NCBI GenBank assembly: GCA_020852555.1 | Contig: JADZAQ010000171.1 | Location: 1-57,198 of the forward strand | DNA: 57,198 nucleotides | Origin: Burkholderiales bacterium | GTDB taxonomy: Bacteria; Pseudomonadota; Gammaproteobacteria; Burkholderiales; Casimicrobiaceae | Direction: 5' to 3' | Shown: positions 1 to 8,867 of the stretch, piece after piece | How the letters are laid out: each line of letters begins with the position of its first letter | How positions within the stretch are numbered: the first letter of the stretch is position 1 | Translations under genes and position numbers: made by a program | The notes under the pieces: generated by a model | Seen by the model: the letters and a program-made list of their open reading frames with translations, nothing else | Databases searched by the model: none | Told to the model about the DNA's origin: nothing

Positions 1-1542
1 CGCGGTGGTGATCGCCGGCGCCCACAGCGTCGCCGACTCGATCGCGCGACCGTAGCCGCGTTGCCCGGCGAGCGGGCCCTCGCCGATCGCCCCGGAGGCC
101 GTCCACAACTGCACGAGCGGGGTGAGGAAGATGCTCCCGGCGCTGTGCCCCACCACGTGCAATTCGAACGGATAGCGGGCGCGGGCGAGCGCGTCCAGCA
201 CGAGCCGGGCGCCGCCACCGGCGTTCACGGTGGCGCCCACCGCGTTCTCCTTCATCTCGTCCCACAGGCGCTTGCCGCCGAGCACTCGTGCCAAGGGCTC
301 CAGCGCATCGTCGAGCCGATCGAGCATGAAGTCCTTGGATGCGTCGAGGGCGCCTTCCGAGCGGCGGCGCCCCGCGGCGTCGGCGAGGACGTCGGCCAGC
401 GTCGACCACGCGTCCGAGTGCCACACGAACGCCAGCGGGTAGCACTGCGCGGCGAGCATCGCCTTGCGATACTCGGCGACCCGGGCGAGGGCGCTCGCCT
501 CGTCGACGAGCCCGCCGTGCGCGTACAGCACGATCCGCACGCGCTCCCAGCCGGCGGTGATGCGCGGGATGTCGCGGTGGACGATCTCCTCCACGAGCGC
601 CGCCGTGGTCCCGACGTTGCCGTGGGGATCGAGCAGGCCGTCGTGACCGGTGCTGATCACGTGCGGACGGATCTCGTTGTACACGTAGGCCTTCGCCTGC
701 AGCGTGCCGCCGTACACGCGCGCCGACGTGGAGACCCGGTTGGGCAGTTCGATCGGCACCGCGAGGCGGGCGACCCAGGCATCGGTCCCGTTGGCGAGCC
801 AGTCCTCGTACGCGACGTGGCCAAAGCCACCGCGACCCCACCCCGGACCCCACGAGTTGTGCACCCAGAATCCCTTCCGGTCGTACCCCACCAGCGCGAA
901 GGCGTGGCCGCCGGTGCTGCCGTCGCGCCACGGGATGCGCCCATCCGCGGCCACGGCATCCCAGCCGGCATGCACGCTCGCGCTGACGAAGAGCGTGCCG
1001 ACCTCGGCGAGTGCCGCGTGCATCGCCACGAGGTCACGATGATTGACGCGGAAGTAGGCGCCGAGTGGGCGGCGCGCCGCATCGTTGATCCGCTCCTCGG
1101 ACAGCGTGGCGTCGGCAGTCTTGTCCCAGAGCTCGCTCGCGCAGACCCCGTGCTTGTGCCACCCCTTCATCGCGCCGCGACAGCTCGATCCTTCGTAGCG
1201 CTCACCGGCCCATTCATCGTAGCGGCGCGCCATCGCATAGAGCATCTGCGGGCTCACCGCCTGCGCATCGGGCTCGACCGCGCGCGTGCGCAGGAGGTAG
1301 TGCACGACCGCGGCGAGACCGAACCCCGTGCAGGCGCCGTCGCGGCCCTGATCGAGGATCGGCACGCGTGCCGCCTGGTAGCGCGCCAGCGGATGCTCGG
1401 GCGGGACCTCGACCAGCGTCGGCACGTACATCCGATCGCGAAAGTCGAGCGTATCCGGGCGTGCATCGAGCACGCGTGGTACCGGCGTGCCGCGCTTGCC
1501 GGTACTGGTCTGGCGAGCTTTCCTTCTGGGGGTCGGCTGCAT
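1..1542 (-). CDS. C1A papain-like peptidase fused to an alpha/beta hydrolase domain (3' end outside window)
   Basis: The reading frame is open through all 514 codons visible and leaves the window at its left edge. The N-terminal half has the papain tetrad: Gln65, Cys71 (DQGRDGACTGFG), His213 (GGHAFALVGY) and Asn229 (VHNSWGPGWG). From about residue 330 a second domain begins, with LYAHGG and a nucleophile elbow GHSAGS (Ser467), as in lipases and esterases. I see no signal peptide; the first 20 residues are basic. The start ATG is preceded by an AAGGAG ribosome-binding site. It lies 53 bases downstream of the M23 peptidase gene on the same strand, so the two may be co-transcribed. The peptidase and hydrolase folds are well supported; substrate and location are unknown. 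Confidence 0.85.
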   Translation of the reverse strand, partial: MQPTPRRKARQTSTGKRGTPVPRVLDARPDTLDFRDRMYVPTLVEVPPEHPLARYQAARVPILDQGRDGACTGFGLAAVVHYLLRTRAVEPDAQAVSPQMLYAMARRYDEWAGERYEGSSCRGAMKGWHKHGVCASELWDKTADATLSEERINDAARRPLGAYFRVNHRDLVAMHAALAEVGTLFVSASVHAGWDAVAADGRIPWRDGSTGGHAFALVGYDRKGFWVHNSWGPGWGRGGFGHVAYEDWLANGTDAWVARLAVPIELPNRVSTSARVYGGTLQAKAYVYNEIRPHVISTGHDGLLDPHGNVGTTAALVEEIVHRDIPRITAGWERVRIVLYAHGGLVDEASALARVAEYRKAMLAAQCYPLAFVWHSDAWSTLADVLADAAGRRRSEGALDASKDFMLDRLDDALEPLARVLGGKRLWDEMKENAVGATVNAGGGARLVLDALARARYPFELHVVGHSAGSIFLTPLVQLWTASGAIGEGPLAGQRGYGRAIESATLWAPAITTA

Positions 1543-1595
1543 CTCGTTGCTCCTTGGTCCACCGGCGGTTACCGCGCGTGGCGCCGCTGCCGCCG

Positions 1596-2447
1596 TTACG
1601 TTTCGAGGAACAGTGCCGGATCGACCATGGCACGGTTGAGCGCCACGCCCCAGTGCAGATGCGGCCCGGTGACGCGGCCGGTCGCGCCGACGCGACCGAG
1701 GGTATCGCCGGTGGCCAGCCGATCGTCGATGCGCACGTCGATCGCCGACAAGTGACAGTACATCGTGACGAGCCCCTGGCCGTGGTCGACGATGACGGTG
1801 CCCCCATTGAAGAAATAATCGCCGGTGGCGACGACCTTGCCCGCGAGCGGAGTGGCGATCGCGACTCCGGTGGCTGCCGCGATGTCCATCCCCGTATGCG
1901 GGGCGCGCGGTTGGCCGTTGAAGACGCGGCGCATGCCGAAGGAGCTCGAGCGCGGTCCGGGAACCGGCGGCTGCAGGCGCAGCGTCGGTGGCGCTGCTTC
2001 GCTGAACGTGGCCAGTGCCGCCTGCAGGAGCGGGCGCTCGCGCTCGACGCGCGCGAGATCGGCGCGCGACAACTCCACCATCCCAGGCGTGACGCGCAGC
2101 TTCTGCTCGACGTAGCGCTTCGCCGCGACGGTGAGTCCAACCGTCGATGGTTCCGCGTCGGCATGCTCGATGACGACCTCGACTCGCCCGGGCCGCGTGG
2201 CGAGCGGGATGCCCACGACCGCGAGCGGCCCGGCGCCGTGCCGCACGACCATCACCGGCGCGCCGCCGAACGACACCGCAGCCGGTGCCGAATTGCCGAG
2301 CGGGACGAGCGCGATGCCCCCGGGGACGAGGCTTTGCCGCGGCAGTTGCGATGCCGCCGCGGTCGCTGCGGCGAGCACCGGTCGCGCGACGTGGCCGACC
2401 ACGAGCCCCCCGAGCGCGCGGGCCCATTGGCGGCGGGCATGATTCAT
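1596..2447 (-). CDS. M23 family metallopeptidase (LytM-type murein hydrolase)
   Basis: A 283-residue protein. The C-terminal M23 domain (about 165-283) carries the zinc ligands His184 and Asp188 (HTGMD) and His265 in GPHLHWG, plus His232 in MYCHLS. This is the full set expected of an active lysostaphin/LytM endopeptidase that cuts peptide cross-links in peptidoglycan. The N-terminus (RRQWARALGGLVVGHVARPVLAAA) looks like a signal sequence, so the protein is probably periplasmic. The middle (60-150) matches the beta-rich region that precedes M23 domains in many proteobacterial homologues. I chose the ATG at the signal sequence; the longer frame upstream runs into the kinase gene on the other strand. 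Confidence 0.85.
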   Translation of the reverse strand: MNHARRQWARALGGLVVGHVARPVLAAATAAASQLPRQSLVPGGIALVPLGNSAPAAVSFGGAPVMVVRHGAGPLAVVGIPLATRPGRVEVVIEHADAEPSTVGLTVAAKRYVEQKLRVTPGMVELSRADLARVERERPLLQAALATFSEAAPPTLRLQPPVPGPRSSSFGMRRVFNGQPRAPHTGMDIAAATGVAIATPLAGKVVATGDYFFNGGTVIVDHGQGLVTMYCHLSAIDVRIDDRLATGDTLGRVGATGRVTGPHLHWGVALNRAMVDPALFLET

Positions 2448-2541
2448 GGCGAGGATGTGGACGCGGTGGCGCTCTGCGATCTTACGCCACCGGTGTCGCC
2501 GCGAAAGCGCACGACGCCGCGGGGCATGCTCTAATTGGCGG

Positions 2542-3453
2542 ATGACACCCTCGCAGAAAGCCGGCATCCTCGCCGAAGCGCTCCCGTACCTGCGCGCGTT
2601 CCACGGCAAGACGCTCGTCATCCGCTTCGGCGGCGCGGCGATGGCCGATCCCGCACTCAAGACCGGCTTCGCCCGCGACGTCGCACTGCTGCGCCTGGTC
2701 GGCATGAAGCCCGTCGTCGTCCATGGCGGCGGCTGGGGGATCGACGCGCTCCTCGCCCGCATGGGGATGGATGCCCAACGCTACCGCGGGCACCGGATCA
2801 CCGACGAGCGCACGCTCAACGTGGTGGAGATGGCGCTCTCCGAACTGAACCAGGAGCTCACCTCGCTCATCAATCGCGCCGGTGGGCGCGCGGTCGGCGT
2901 CGATGGCCACGACGGCGCGTGCATCGTGGCGCAACCGCTCCGGCTCACGGGCGACGATGCGGCTGCGCCGGACCTCGGCTTCGTCGGCGAGGTCGAACGC
3001 ATCGATCCCGCGTACCTCGAGCTCCTGCTCGCGCGCGGCTTCGTCCCCGTGGTGATCCCGATCGGCGTGGGCCCGGACGGCGCCACCTACCACCTCAACT
3101 CCGACCGGCTCGCCGGAGCGCTCGCCCGGGCGCTGGCGGCGGAGAAGCTCGTGCTGATGACCAACACCAACGGCGTCAAGGATCGTGACGGTCGCGTGGT
3201 GCCGATCCTCAAGGCAGCCGAGGCCGAAGCGCTGCTGCGGGAGGGCGTCGTCCACGGCGGTATGGTGCCGCGCGTGCACGCCGCGCTGCAGGCGATTCGT
3301 GAAGGCGTGCGCTCGGTCCACGTCATCGACGGCTCGGTGCCGAGCGCGCTGCTCCTCGAGGTGCTGACCGCCGAGGGCGTGGGCACCGCCTTGCGCAGCG
3401 AGGCCGAGGCCCCTTTCTTCACGGCGAGCCGCGCCTACCTCCTCGCCACCTGA
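2542..3453 (+). CDS. argB: Divergent acetylglutamate kinase homologue (amino acid kinase family)
   Basis: A 303-residue amino acid kinase fold with the ArgB landmarks: VIRFGG (25-30), HGGG (61-64), the substrate-binding GHRITDE (Arg85), NSDRLAGALA and the C-terminal IDGSVPSALLLEVLT. ArgB phosphorylates N-acetylglutamate in arginine synthesis. Compared with E. coli NAGK, all three catalytic positions differ: Lys8 is Arg28, Asp162 is Asn208 (LMTNTNG) and Lys217 is Arg244 (GGMVPRV). The remaining family signature is good, so this may be a specialised or non-catalytic paralogue and not the main ArgB; the symbol marks family only. The start follows the divergent M23 gene by 94 bases. Confidence 0.75.
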   Translation: MTPSQKAGILAEALPYLRAFHGKTLVIRFGGAAMADPALKTGFARDVALLRLVGMKPVVVHGGGWGIDALLARMGMDAQRYRGHRITDERTLNVVEMALSELNQELTSLINRAGGRAVGVDGHDGACIVAQPLRLTGDDAAAPDLGFVGEVERIDPAYLELLLARGFVPVVIPIGVGPDGATYHLNSDRLAGALARALAAEKLVLMTNTNGVKDRDGRVVPILKAAEAEALLREGVVHGGMVPRVHAALQAIREGVRSVHVIDGSVPSALLLEVLTAEGVGTALRSEAEAPFFTASRAYLLAT

Positions 3454-3508
3454 CCGCATCGCGCGCCGTCGCGCCCTCGCGCGTCGGCGCGTCACCACCG
3501 CCCCCGTC

Positions 3509-4984
3509 ATGTCCAATTCCGAGCGCCGCTTCCGCGGCGACACCCGCCTGTCGCGCATAGCCCATCAGGCGATGCGCGACAGGGGCCTACTCCCCACTTT
3601 TTCCGCCGACGTGATGACCGAGGTGACGGCGCTCAACGCCCCGGCCACCACCTCGTCCCTCGATCTCCACGACCTGCGCGGCCTCCTCTGGGCGTCGATC
3701 GACAACGACGACTCGCGCGATCTCGACCAGCTCTCCGTGGCCGGAATGCGCGACGGCGACACAGACACGATCTACGTGGCGGTCGCCGACGTCGATGCGC
3801 TGGTCAGGAAGGCCTCGGCGGTCGATGCCCACGCGCAAACGAACACCACGTCGGTATACACCGCCGCCGAGATCTTCCCCATGCTGCCGGAGAAGCTCTC
3901 GACCAACCTCACCTCGCTCAATCCGGACGAGGATCGCCTGGCCATCGTGGTCGAGATGGCCGTCGACCGCGGCGGCGCGATCCGCCGCTCGGCGATCTAT
4001 GCCGCGCGGGTGCGCAACCGGGCAAAGCTCGCCTACAACGGGGTCGCCGCGTGGCTCGCGGGCGGGCCCGCGCCCGCCGCGCTCGCCAGCGTACCCGGGC
4101 TCGATGACCAGTTGCGGCGCCAGGATCGCGTCGCGCATGCGCTGAAGCGCCGCCGCGCCGAGCGCGGCGCGCTCGAGCTCGATACCCTCGAGTCGCGGCC
4201 CGTCATCTTCGACGGCGTGCTCGCCGATCTGGCCCCCGACGAGTCGAACCGAGCGAAGGAGATCATCGAGGACTTCATGGTCGCCGCCAACGGCGTTGTC
4301 GCGGCGTATCTCGCCGGCAAGGGGATCGCCTCCTTGCGCCGCGTCCTGCGCACCCCCCAGCGCTGGGATCGCATCGTGGCGCTCGCCGGACAGTACGGGG
4401 CGACGCTTCCCGCGGTACCCGATGCGCTACCGCTCCTCGCCTTCCTGCGCGAGAGACGCCGCGCCGATCCCGATCGCTTCGGCGATCTCTCGCTCGCCAT
4501 CGTGAAGCTCCTCGGCGCCGGCGAATACGTCCTCGACGTCCCCGGCACGCCGGGTCCGGGCCACTTCGCGTTGGCGGTGTCCGAGTACACGCATTCGACA
4601 GCGCCCAACCGGCGCTTTCCCGATCTCGTGACGCAGCGCATCCTGAAGGCCGCCTTGCGCCACGGACCGATGCCGTATTCGCGCGCCGAGCTCGATCGCC
4701 TCGCAGCGCACTGCACGATCCAACAGCACAACGCCGAGAAGATCGAACGGCGGGTGGCGAAGTCGGCGGCGGCGTACATCCTCTCCTCGCGCATCGGCGC
4801 GACGTTCGCAGGGATCGTCACCGGCGCCGCCGACAAGGGGACGTGGGTACGCATCACGAAGCCGACCACCGAAGGCCGCGTGGTGCGCGGTGCGCATGGT
4901 CTCGACGTCGGCGATCGAGTGCTGGTGAAGCTCCTCTCGACCGATGTCGAGCGGGGCTTCATTGACTTCGCCGCGCTGAGGTAG
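3509..4984 (+). CDS. RNB-domain (RNase II/R family) exoribonuclease, short form
   Basis: A 491-residue protein that begins almost directly with the RNB catalytic domain, lacking the two N-terminal cold-shock domains of RNase II and RNase R. The acidic active-site segment SIDNDDSRDLDQL (63-75) is clear, as is the downstream YTHSTAPNRRFPDL motif. A short beta-rich C-terminus (about 430-491) fits an S1-like RNA-binding domain. Family members degrade RNA 3' to 5'. The last Asp of the usual DxDD motif is Gln74, while Asp73, equivalent to the essential Asp209 of E. coli RNase II, is kept. It sits 55 bases after the kinase gene and four bases before the next gene. Confidence 0.85.
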   Translation: MSNSERRFRGDTRLSRIAHQAMRDRGLLPTFSADVMTEVTALNAPATTSSLDLHDLRGLLWASIDNDDSRDLDQLSVAGMRDGDTDTIYVAVADVDALVRKASAVDAHAQTNTTSVYTAAEIFPMLPEKLSTNLTSLNPDEDRLAIVVEMAVDRGGAIRRSAIYAARVRNRAKLAYNGVAAWLAGGPAPAALASVPGLDDQLRRQDRVAHALKRRRAERGALELDTLESRPVIFDGVLADLAPDESNRAKEIIEDFMVAANGVVAAYLAGKGIASLRRVLRTPQRWDRIVALAGQYGATLPAVPDALPLLAFLRERRRADPDRFGDLSLAIVKLLGAGEYVLDVPGTPGPGHFALAVSEYTHSTAPNRRFPDLVTQRILKAALRHGPMPYSRAELDRLAAHCTIQQHNAEKIERRVAKSAAAYILSSRIGATFAGIVTGAADKGTWVRITKPTTEGRVVRGAHGLDVGDRVLVKLLSTDVERGFIDFAALR

Positions 4985-4988
4985 AGCC

Positions 4989-5756
4989 ATGGATTCCGAC
5001 GACGCGCCGCACATCCCGCTCGCCTACCGGAACGTGCCGTTCCTCGACAGCGACGACGCACGCCCGCTGCGCATCCTCGCCGAGTACCTGCAGCCGCTGC
5101 AGGCGTTCCGTCGCGAGCGCGTGTGCGGAACGGTGGTCTTCTTCGGCTCCGCACGGATCGCGCGCGACGGCCCGCTCGGGCGCTACTACGCCGAGGCGCG
5201 CGAACTCGCGCGCCTGGTCACGCAGTGGTCGGCACGGCTGTCGTCGGAGTTGTGCCACTGCGTCGTCTGTACCGGCGGCGGCGGCGGCATCATGGAGGCC
5301 GCCAACCGTGGCGCCGCCGACGCGGGCGGCAAGTCGATCGGGCTCAACATCGGCCTGCCGCACGAACAGCGGCCCAATCCGTACGTCACGCCGTCGCTCA
5401 CCTTCGAATTCCACTACTTCTTCATGCGCAAGCTGTGGTTCGCGCATCTCGCGCGCGCACTGGTCGTCTTTCCCGGCGGCTTCGGGACACTCGACGAGAT
5501 GACCGAGGTCTTGACGCTCATGCAGACCGGGAAGCTTGCGCGGCGCATTCCCATCGTCATGTACGGTACCTCCTACTGGAACGAGATCATCGACTTCGCG
5601 GCACTCGCGCGGCACCGCATGATCGATCCCGCCGACCTCGAACTCTTCGCGTTCGCCGACGATCCCGCCACCGCCCTCGCGGCGATGCAAAGGGGCATCG
5701 ACTCCGCCGCCGTGGATCGCGTGCCCGATCTCGCCGCCTCCCGCGTCCTCGTCTGA
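4989..5756 (+). CDS. LOG family protein (TIGR00730-like Rossmann fold)
   Basis: A 255-residue protein with the signature of the LOG/lysine-decarboxylase-like family: GGGGGIMEAANRGA (nucleotide-binding loop), MRK, and PGGFGTLDEMTEV, which fits PGGxGTxxE. Characterised members are cytokinin riboside 5'-monophosphate phosphoribohydrolases or general nucleoside-monophosphate hydrolases. In bacteria the physiological role is often unknown. The gene follows the ribonuclease by four bases and is probably co-transcribed with it, which would suit a role in nucleotide salvage; that link is inference. The N-terminal 40 residues are an extension typical of the longer bacterial type. Confidence 0.88.
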   Translation: MDSDDAPHIPLAYRNVPFLDSDDARPLRILAEYLQPLQAFRRERVCGTVVFFGSARIARDGPLGRYYAEARELARLVTQWSARLSSELCHCVVCTGGGGGIMEAANRGAADAGGKSIGLNIGLPHEQRPNPYVTPSLTFEFHYFFMRKLWFAHLARALVVFPGGFGTLDEMTEVLTLMQTGKLARRIPIVMYGTSYWNEIIDFAALARHRMIDPADLELFAFADDPATALAAMQRGIDSAAVDRVPDLAASRVLV

Positions 5757-5927
5757 GCCCACTGCGGCGACGGCGGTCGGCGGCGCGATTCCCGCACACC
5801 CCCGATCACCTGCCCCTGCCCCGGATGGCGCCGGCGGGGCACGGCGGTGGCGAACGGCCGCGCCGGCTGTCGCAACCCGGTTCGGGCGTCGCCGGGACGC
5901 GAGCGTAGTCCGGCCGCGAGTAGCTGC

Positions 5928-5954
5928 TTGCAAATTTATTGCATACGGTATACA
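5928..5954 (+). promoter_or_regulatory. AT-rich promoter/operator candidate upstream of the mutase operon
   Basis: In otherwise very G+C-rich DNA, a short AT-rich stretch holds a TTGCAA box and, 15 bases later, TATACA. The second half is a near-perfect palindrome, TGCATAC-G-GTATACA (5940-5954), of the kind bound by GntR/FadR-type repressors. It lies about 80 bases upstream of the first mutase gene. No GntR gene is present in the window. The -35/-10 spacing is shorter than ideal, so the exact promoter elements are uncertain. Confidence 0.4.
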
Positions 5955-6034
5955 GTCTTGGCCAGACGGCTCGCATCCCCTCGCGACGTCACCCCAGCCG
6001 GCACCCGCCGCACGGGAAGTTCATAGGAGGCAAC

Positions 6035-6451
6035 ATGCAAAGCAACGGCGATCGCATCCGTGTGATCATTGCCAAGGTCGGCCTCGACGGCCACGACCGC
6101 GGCGTCAAGATCGTCGCGCGCACCCTGCGCGACGCCGGCATGGACGTCATCTACACGGGCCTGCACCGCACGCCCGAAGAGGTGGTGGACGCCGCCGTCC
6201 AGGAAGACGTCGACGTGATCGGTGTGTCGATCCTGTCCGGCGCGCACATGACCGTTTTCCCGCGCATCCTCGACGCGCTGAAGGCCAAGAAGGCCGACGA
6301 CATCCTGGTGGTGGGCGGTGGCGTGATCCCCGACGACGAGTGCGACGCGCTCAGGAAGCTCGGCGTCAAAGAGGTCCTCCTCCAGGACACCCCGCCCGCC
6401 GAGATCGTCGCCATGATCAAGCGGGTGGTCGCCGAGCGCGGCGCACGTTAA
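6035..6451 (+). CDS. hcmB: B12-binding small subunit of acyl-CoA mutase (2-hydroxyisobutyryl-CoA mutase type)
   Basis: A 138-residue cobalamin-binding domain with the base-off/His-on motif DxHxxG at Asp18-Gly19-His20-Asp21-Arg22-Gly23 (KVGLDGHDRG), followed by SILSGAH and VVGGGVIPDDE. These contact the nucleotide tail of B12. It is a free-standing small subunit, as in isobutyryl-CoA and 2-hydroxyisobutyryl-CoA mutases, and would pair with the large subunit three genes downstream. A strong ATAGGAGG site stands seven bases before the chosen ATG; an in-frame upstream ATG lacks such a site. The symbol rests on the operon order and on the large subunit. Confidence 0.88.
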   Translation: MQSNGDRIRVIIAKVGLDGHDRGVKIVARTLRDAGMDVIYTGLHRTPEEVVDAAVQEDVDVIGVSILSGAHMTVFPRILDALKAKKADDILVVGGGVIPDDECDALRKLGVKEVLLQDTPPAEIVAMIKRVVAERGAR

Positions 6452-6461
6452 GGGGAGCGCC

Positions 6462-7886
6462 ATGGAGCAGTGGTCCTTTCCCCCGAAGTTCGACCCCGAC
6501 TACCGGCCACCCGCGGGTTCGCGCTACTGGTTCCCGAAGCGCGAGACGATGCCGGCGGCGGACCGCGACCACGCGATCCTCGAGCGGCTGAAGAGCGTCA
6601 CGCGTTACGCCTGGGACCATTCGCCGATGTACCGGCGCAAGTGGGAGGAAGCCGGCTTCCACCCCGACCAGCTGAAATCGCTCGAGGACTTCGAGTCGCG
6701 CGTGCCGGTGCTCACCAAGAAGGACCTGCGCGAGTCGCAAGCGAAGACACCGCCGTTCGGCGAGTACCTGTGCGTCCCCGAGAGCGAGATCCATCACATC
6801 CACGGCACCTCGGGCACGACCGGTCGCCCGACCGCCTTCGCCATCGGCCGCGAGGACTGGGATTCGATCGCCAATGCGCACGCCCGAATCATGTGGGGCA
6901 TGGGGCTGCGCCCGGGCGACACCATATTCATCTCCGCGATCTTCAGCCTGTACATGGGCTCGTGGGGTGCGTTGTCGGGCGCCGAGCGGCTGCGCGCCAA
7001 GGCCTTCCCGTTCGGTGCCGGCGCCTCGGGCATGACCGCCCGCGCGGCGATGTGGCTCGACCTCACCCGCCCGCAGGGGCTCTACGCCACGCCGTCGTTC
7101 GCGCTGCGCCTGGGCGAGGTCGCGCGCACCGAGGGCTACGACCCACGCCAGTTCGGTCTCAAGGTCATGTTCTTCTCCGGTGAGCCCGGCGCCTCGGTGC
7201 CGGCGGTGCGCGATCGCATCGCCGACATGTACGGCGCGCGCGTGATCGACTGCGGCTCGATGGCCGAGGTGACGCCGTTCATGAACATCTCGGGCACCGC
7301 CGAAACCGACGGCATGCTCCTCTGGCAGGACATCGTCTACACCGAGGTCTGCGATCCCAACACGTTCCACCGCGTCCCGTACGGGCAGCGCGGCACGCCC
7401 GTGTACACCCATCTCGAGCGCACCTCGCAGCCGATGATCCGCCTGATGTCGGGCGACCTCACGCTGTGGGAGAACGGCCCGAATCCGTGCGGGCGCACGT
7501 ACCCGCGTTTGCCGCAGGGTGTCTTCGGCCGCATCGACGACATGTTCACGATCCGCGGCGAGAACGTCTACCCGAGCGAGGTCGAGGCGGTGATCGCCAA
7601 GCTGGCCGACTACGGTGGCGAGCACCGCATCGTCATCTCGCGCGACGGCACGATGGACGAGCTCCTGGTGCGCGTCGAGGCGAGCGCCGAGTGCGTCGCC
7701 CGCGGCGAAGCTGCGCAATCGACGCTGCGCACGACGACCGGCAAGGCGCTGCAGACGCTCCTCGGACTGCGCGCCAAGGTCGAGATCGTGCCACCCAACA
7801 CCTTCCCGCGCACCGACTTCAAGGCGCGCCGCGTGATCGACGATCGCGAGGTGTTCCGCGAGATGAATGCGCGCTTGCAGGATTAG
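6462..7886 (+). CDS. AMP-forming acyl-CoA ligase, phenylacetate-CoA ligase (PaaK) type; candidate 2-hydroxyisobutyrate-CoA ligase
   Basis: A 474-residue member of the ANL superfamily in its PaaK branch. The adenylate-forming loop HGTSGTTGRPTAF is intact, RLMSGDL and GRIDDMFTIRGENVYPSEVE mark the hinge to the C-terminal lid, and the distal lysine lies in FPRTDFKARR. It would activate a carboxylic acid to its CoA thioester. Its place between the two mutase subunits, ten bases after the small-subunit gene, matches the ligase of known 2-hydroxyisobutyrate operons, so that acid is the likely substrate. Another short branched or hydroxy acid cannot be excluded from sequence alone. Confidence 0.85.
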   Translation: MEQWSFPPKFDPDYRPPAGSRYWFPKRETMPAADRDHAILERLKSVTRYAWDHSPMYRRKWEEAGFHPDQLKSLEDFESRVPVLTKKDLRESQAKTPPFGEYLCVPESEIHHIHGTSGTTGRPTAFAIGREDWDSIANAHARIMWGMGLRPGDTIFISAIFSLYMGSWGALSGAERLRAKAFPFGAGASGMTARAAMWLDLTRPQGLYATPSFALRLGEVARTEGYDPRQFGLKVMFFSGEPGASVPAVRDRIADMYGARVIDCGSMAEVTPFMNISGTAETDGMLLWQDIVYTEVCDPNTFHRVPYGQRGTPVYTHLERTSQPMIRLMSGDLTLWENGPNPCGRTYPRLPQGVFGRIDDMFTIRGENVYPSEVEAVIAKLADYGGEHRIVISRDGTMDELLVRVEASAECVARGEAAQSTLRTTTGKALQTLLGLRAKVEIVPPNTFPRTDFKARRVIDDREVFREMNARLQD

Positions 7887-7904
7887 CAGGAGGATCGAGC
7901 GGTC

Positions 7905-8867
7905 ATGGCCTACCTACCTTCCGTTGAGCTCGTGCCCAAGGCGCTCGCCGGCGACGAGCGCGCCATCGCGCGGCTTCTGACCCGCGCCGAGAACGGCACG
8001 CCCGAGGCGCGCGCCGCCTTCGATACGCTCTTCGCCCGGGCGGGACGCGCGCACATCGTCGGCATCACCGGTGTCCCCGGCTCGGGCAAGTCGACGCTGG
8101 TCTCGAAGCTCGCCAAGGCGATCCGCGCTTCCGGGCGTACCGTGGGCATCGTTGCCATCGACCCCTCCTCGCCGTTCTCGGGCGGGGCGATCCTCGGCGA
8201 TCGGATCCGCATGGGCGATCTGGGCGGTGACCCGGGAGTCTTCATGCGCAGCATGGCGACCCGCGGCGCCCTGGGCGGGCTTGCCCGGGGCACGCTGGAG
8301 TCGGTCGACATCCTCGACGCCGCCGGCTACGACATGGTGCTGATCGAGACCGTCGGCGTGGGTCAGGACGAGGTCGACATCGCCCGCGCCGCGCACACCA
8401 CGGTCGTCGTCTCCGCGCCGGGCCTCGGTGACGAGATCCAGGCGATCAAGGCCGGCGTGCTCGAGATCGCCGACATCCACGTCGTCAGCAAGAGCGACAA
8501 GCCCGACGCCAACAAGACGATCGCCGACCTGAAGAACATGCTGATGCTCGGCCTCGCCGCCGGCAAGCCCTGGTGGCGGCCGGTCGTGATCCCCACCAGC
8601 GCACCGCAGGATCAGGGCGTCGTCGAGTTGCTCGCCGAGATCGACCGGCATCGCGCCGCGCTCGACGCCTCCGGCGAGATCAATGCGCGCCGCGCGATGA
8701 TCGACGAGCGCCGCCTCATCAAGGCGAGCGAGGAGATCCTGCGCGACCGCTTCGAACAGCATCGTCACGGGCGGCTCGCGGCGCTGCTCGAGAACGTTTC
8801 CCGCCGCGAGATGAGTCCCCATTCCGCCGCTACGCGGCTCATTGCCGAACTTGGAGAATACGCGTGA
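7905..8867 (+). CDS. meaB: MeaB/ArgK-type G3E GTPase, mutase chaperone
   Basis: A 320-residue P-loop GTPase with Walker A GVPGSGKST, the switch region around DPSSPFSGGAILGDRIRM and the GTP-specificity segment VVSKSDKPDAN. MeaB-family proteins bind B12-dependent mutases, gate delivery of adenosylcobalamin and protect against inactivation. A ribosome-binding site (GCAGGAGG) lies ahead of the ATG. Its stop codon overlaps the GTG start of the mutase large subunit by four bases, implying coupled translation in keeping with a chaperone for that enzyme. Confidence 0.9.
   Translation: MAYLPSVELVPKALAGDERAIARLLTRAENGTPEARAAFDTLFARAGRAHIVGITGVPGSGKSTLVSKLAKAIRASGRTVGIVAIDPSSPFSGGAILGDRIRMGDLGGDPGVFMRSMATRGALGGLARGTLESVDILDAAGYDMVLIETVGVGQDEVDIARAAHTTVVVSAPGLGDEIQAIKAGVLEIADIHVVSKSDKPDANKTIADLKNMLMLGLAAGKPWWRPVVIPTSAPQDQGVVELLAEIDRHRAALDASGEINARRAMIDERRLIKASEEILRDRFEQHRHGRLAALLENVSRREMSPHSAATRLIAELGEYA

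Noticed and set aside
61-1755. Long plus-strand reading frame (564 codons) at the left edge
   Set aside because: It lies opposite the papain-hydrolase gene, which has complete catalytic motifs; the plus frame shows only composition-driven residues and no family motif.
5757-6034. Possible cobalamin riboswitch before the B12 mutase operon
   Set aside because: CCCACTG near the start resembles part of a B12 box, but the other conserved elements and the overall fold are absent.
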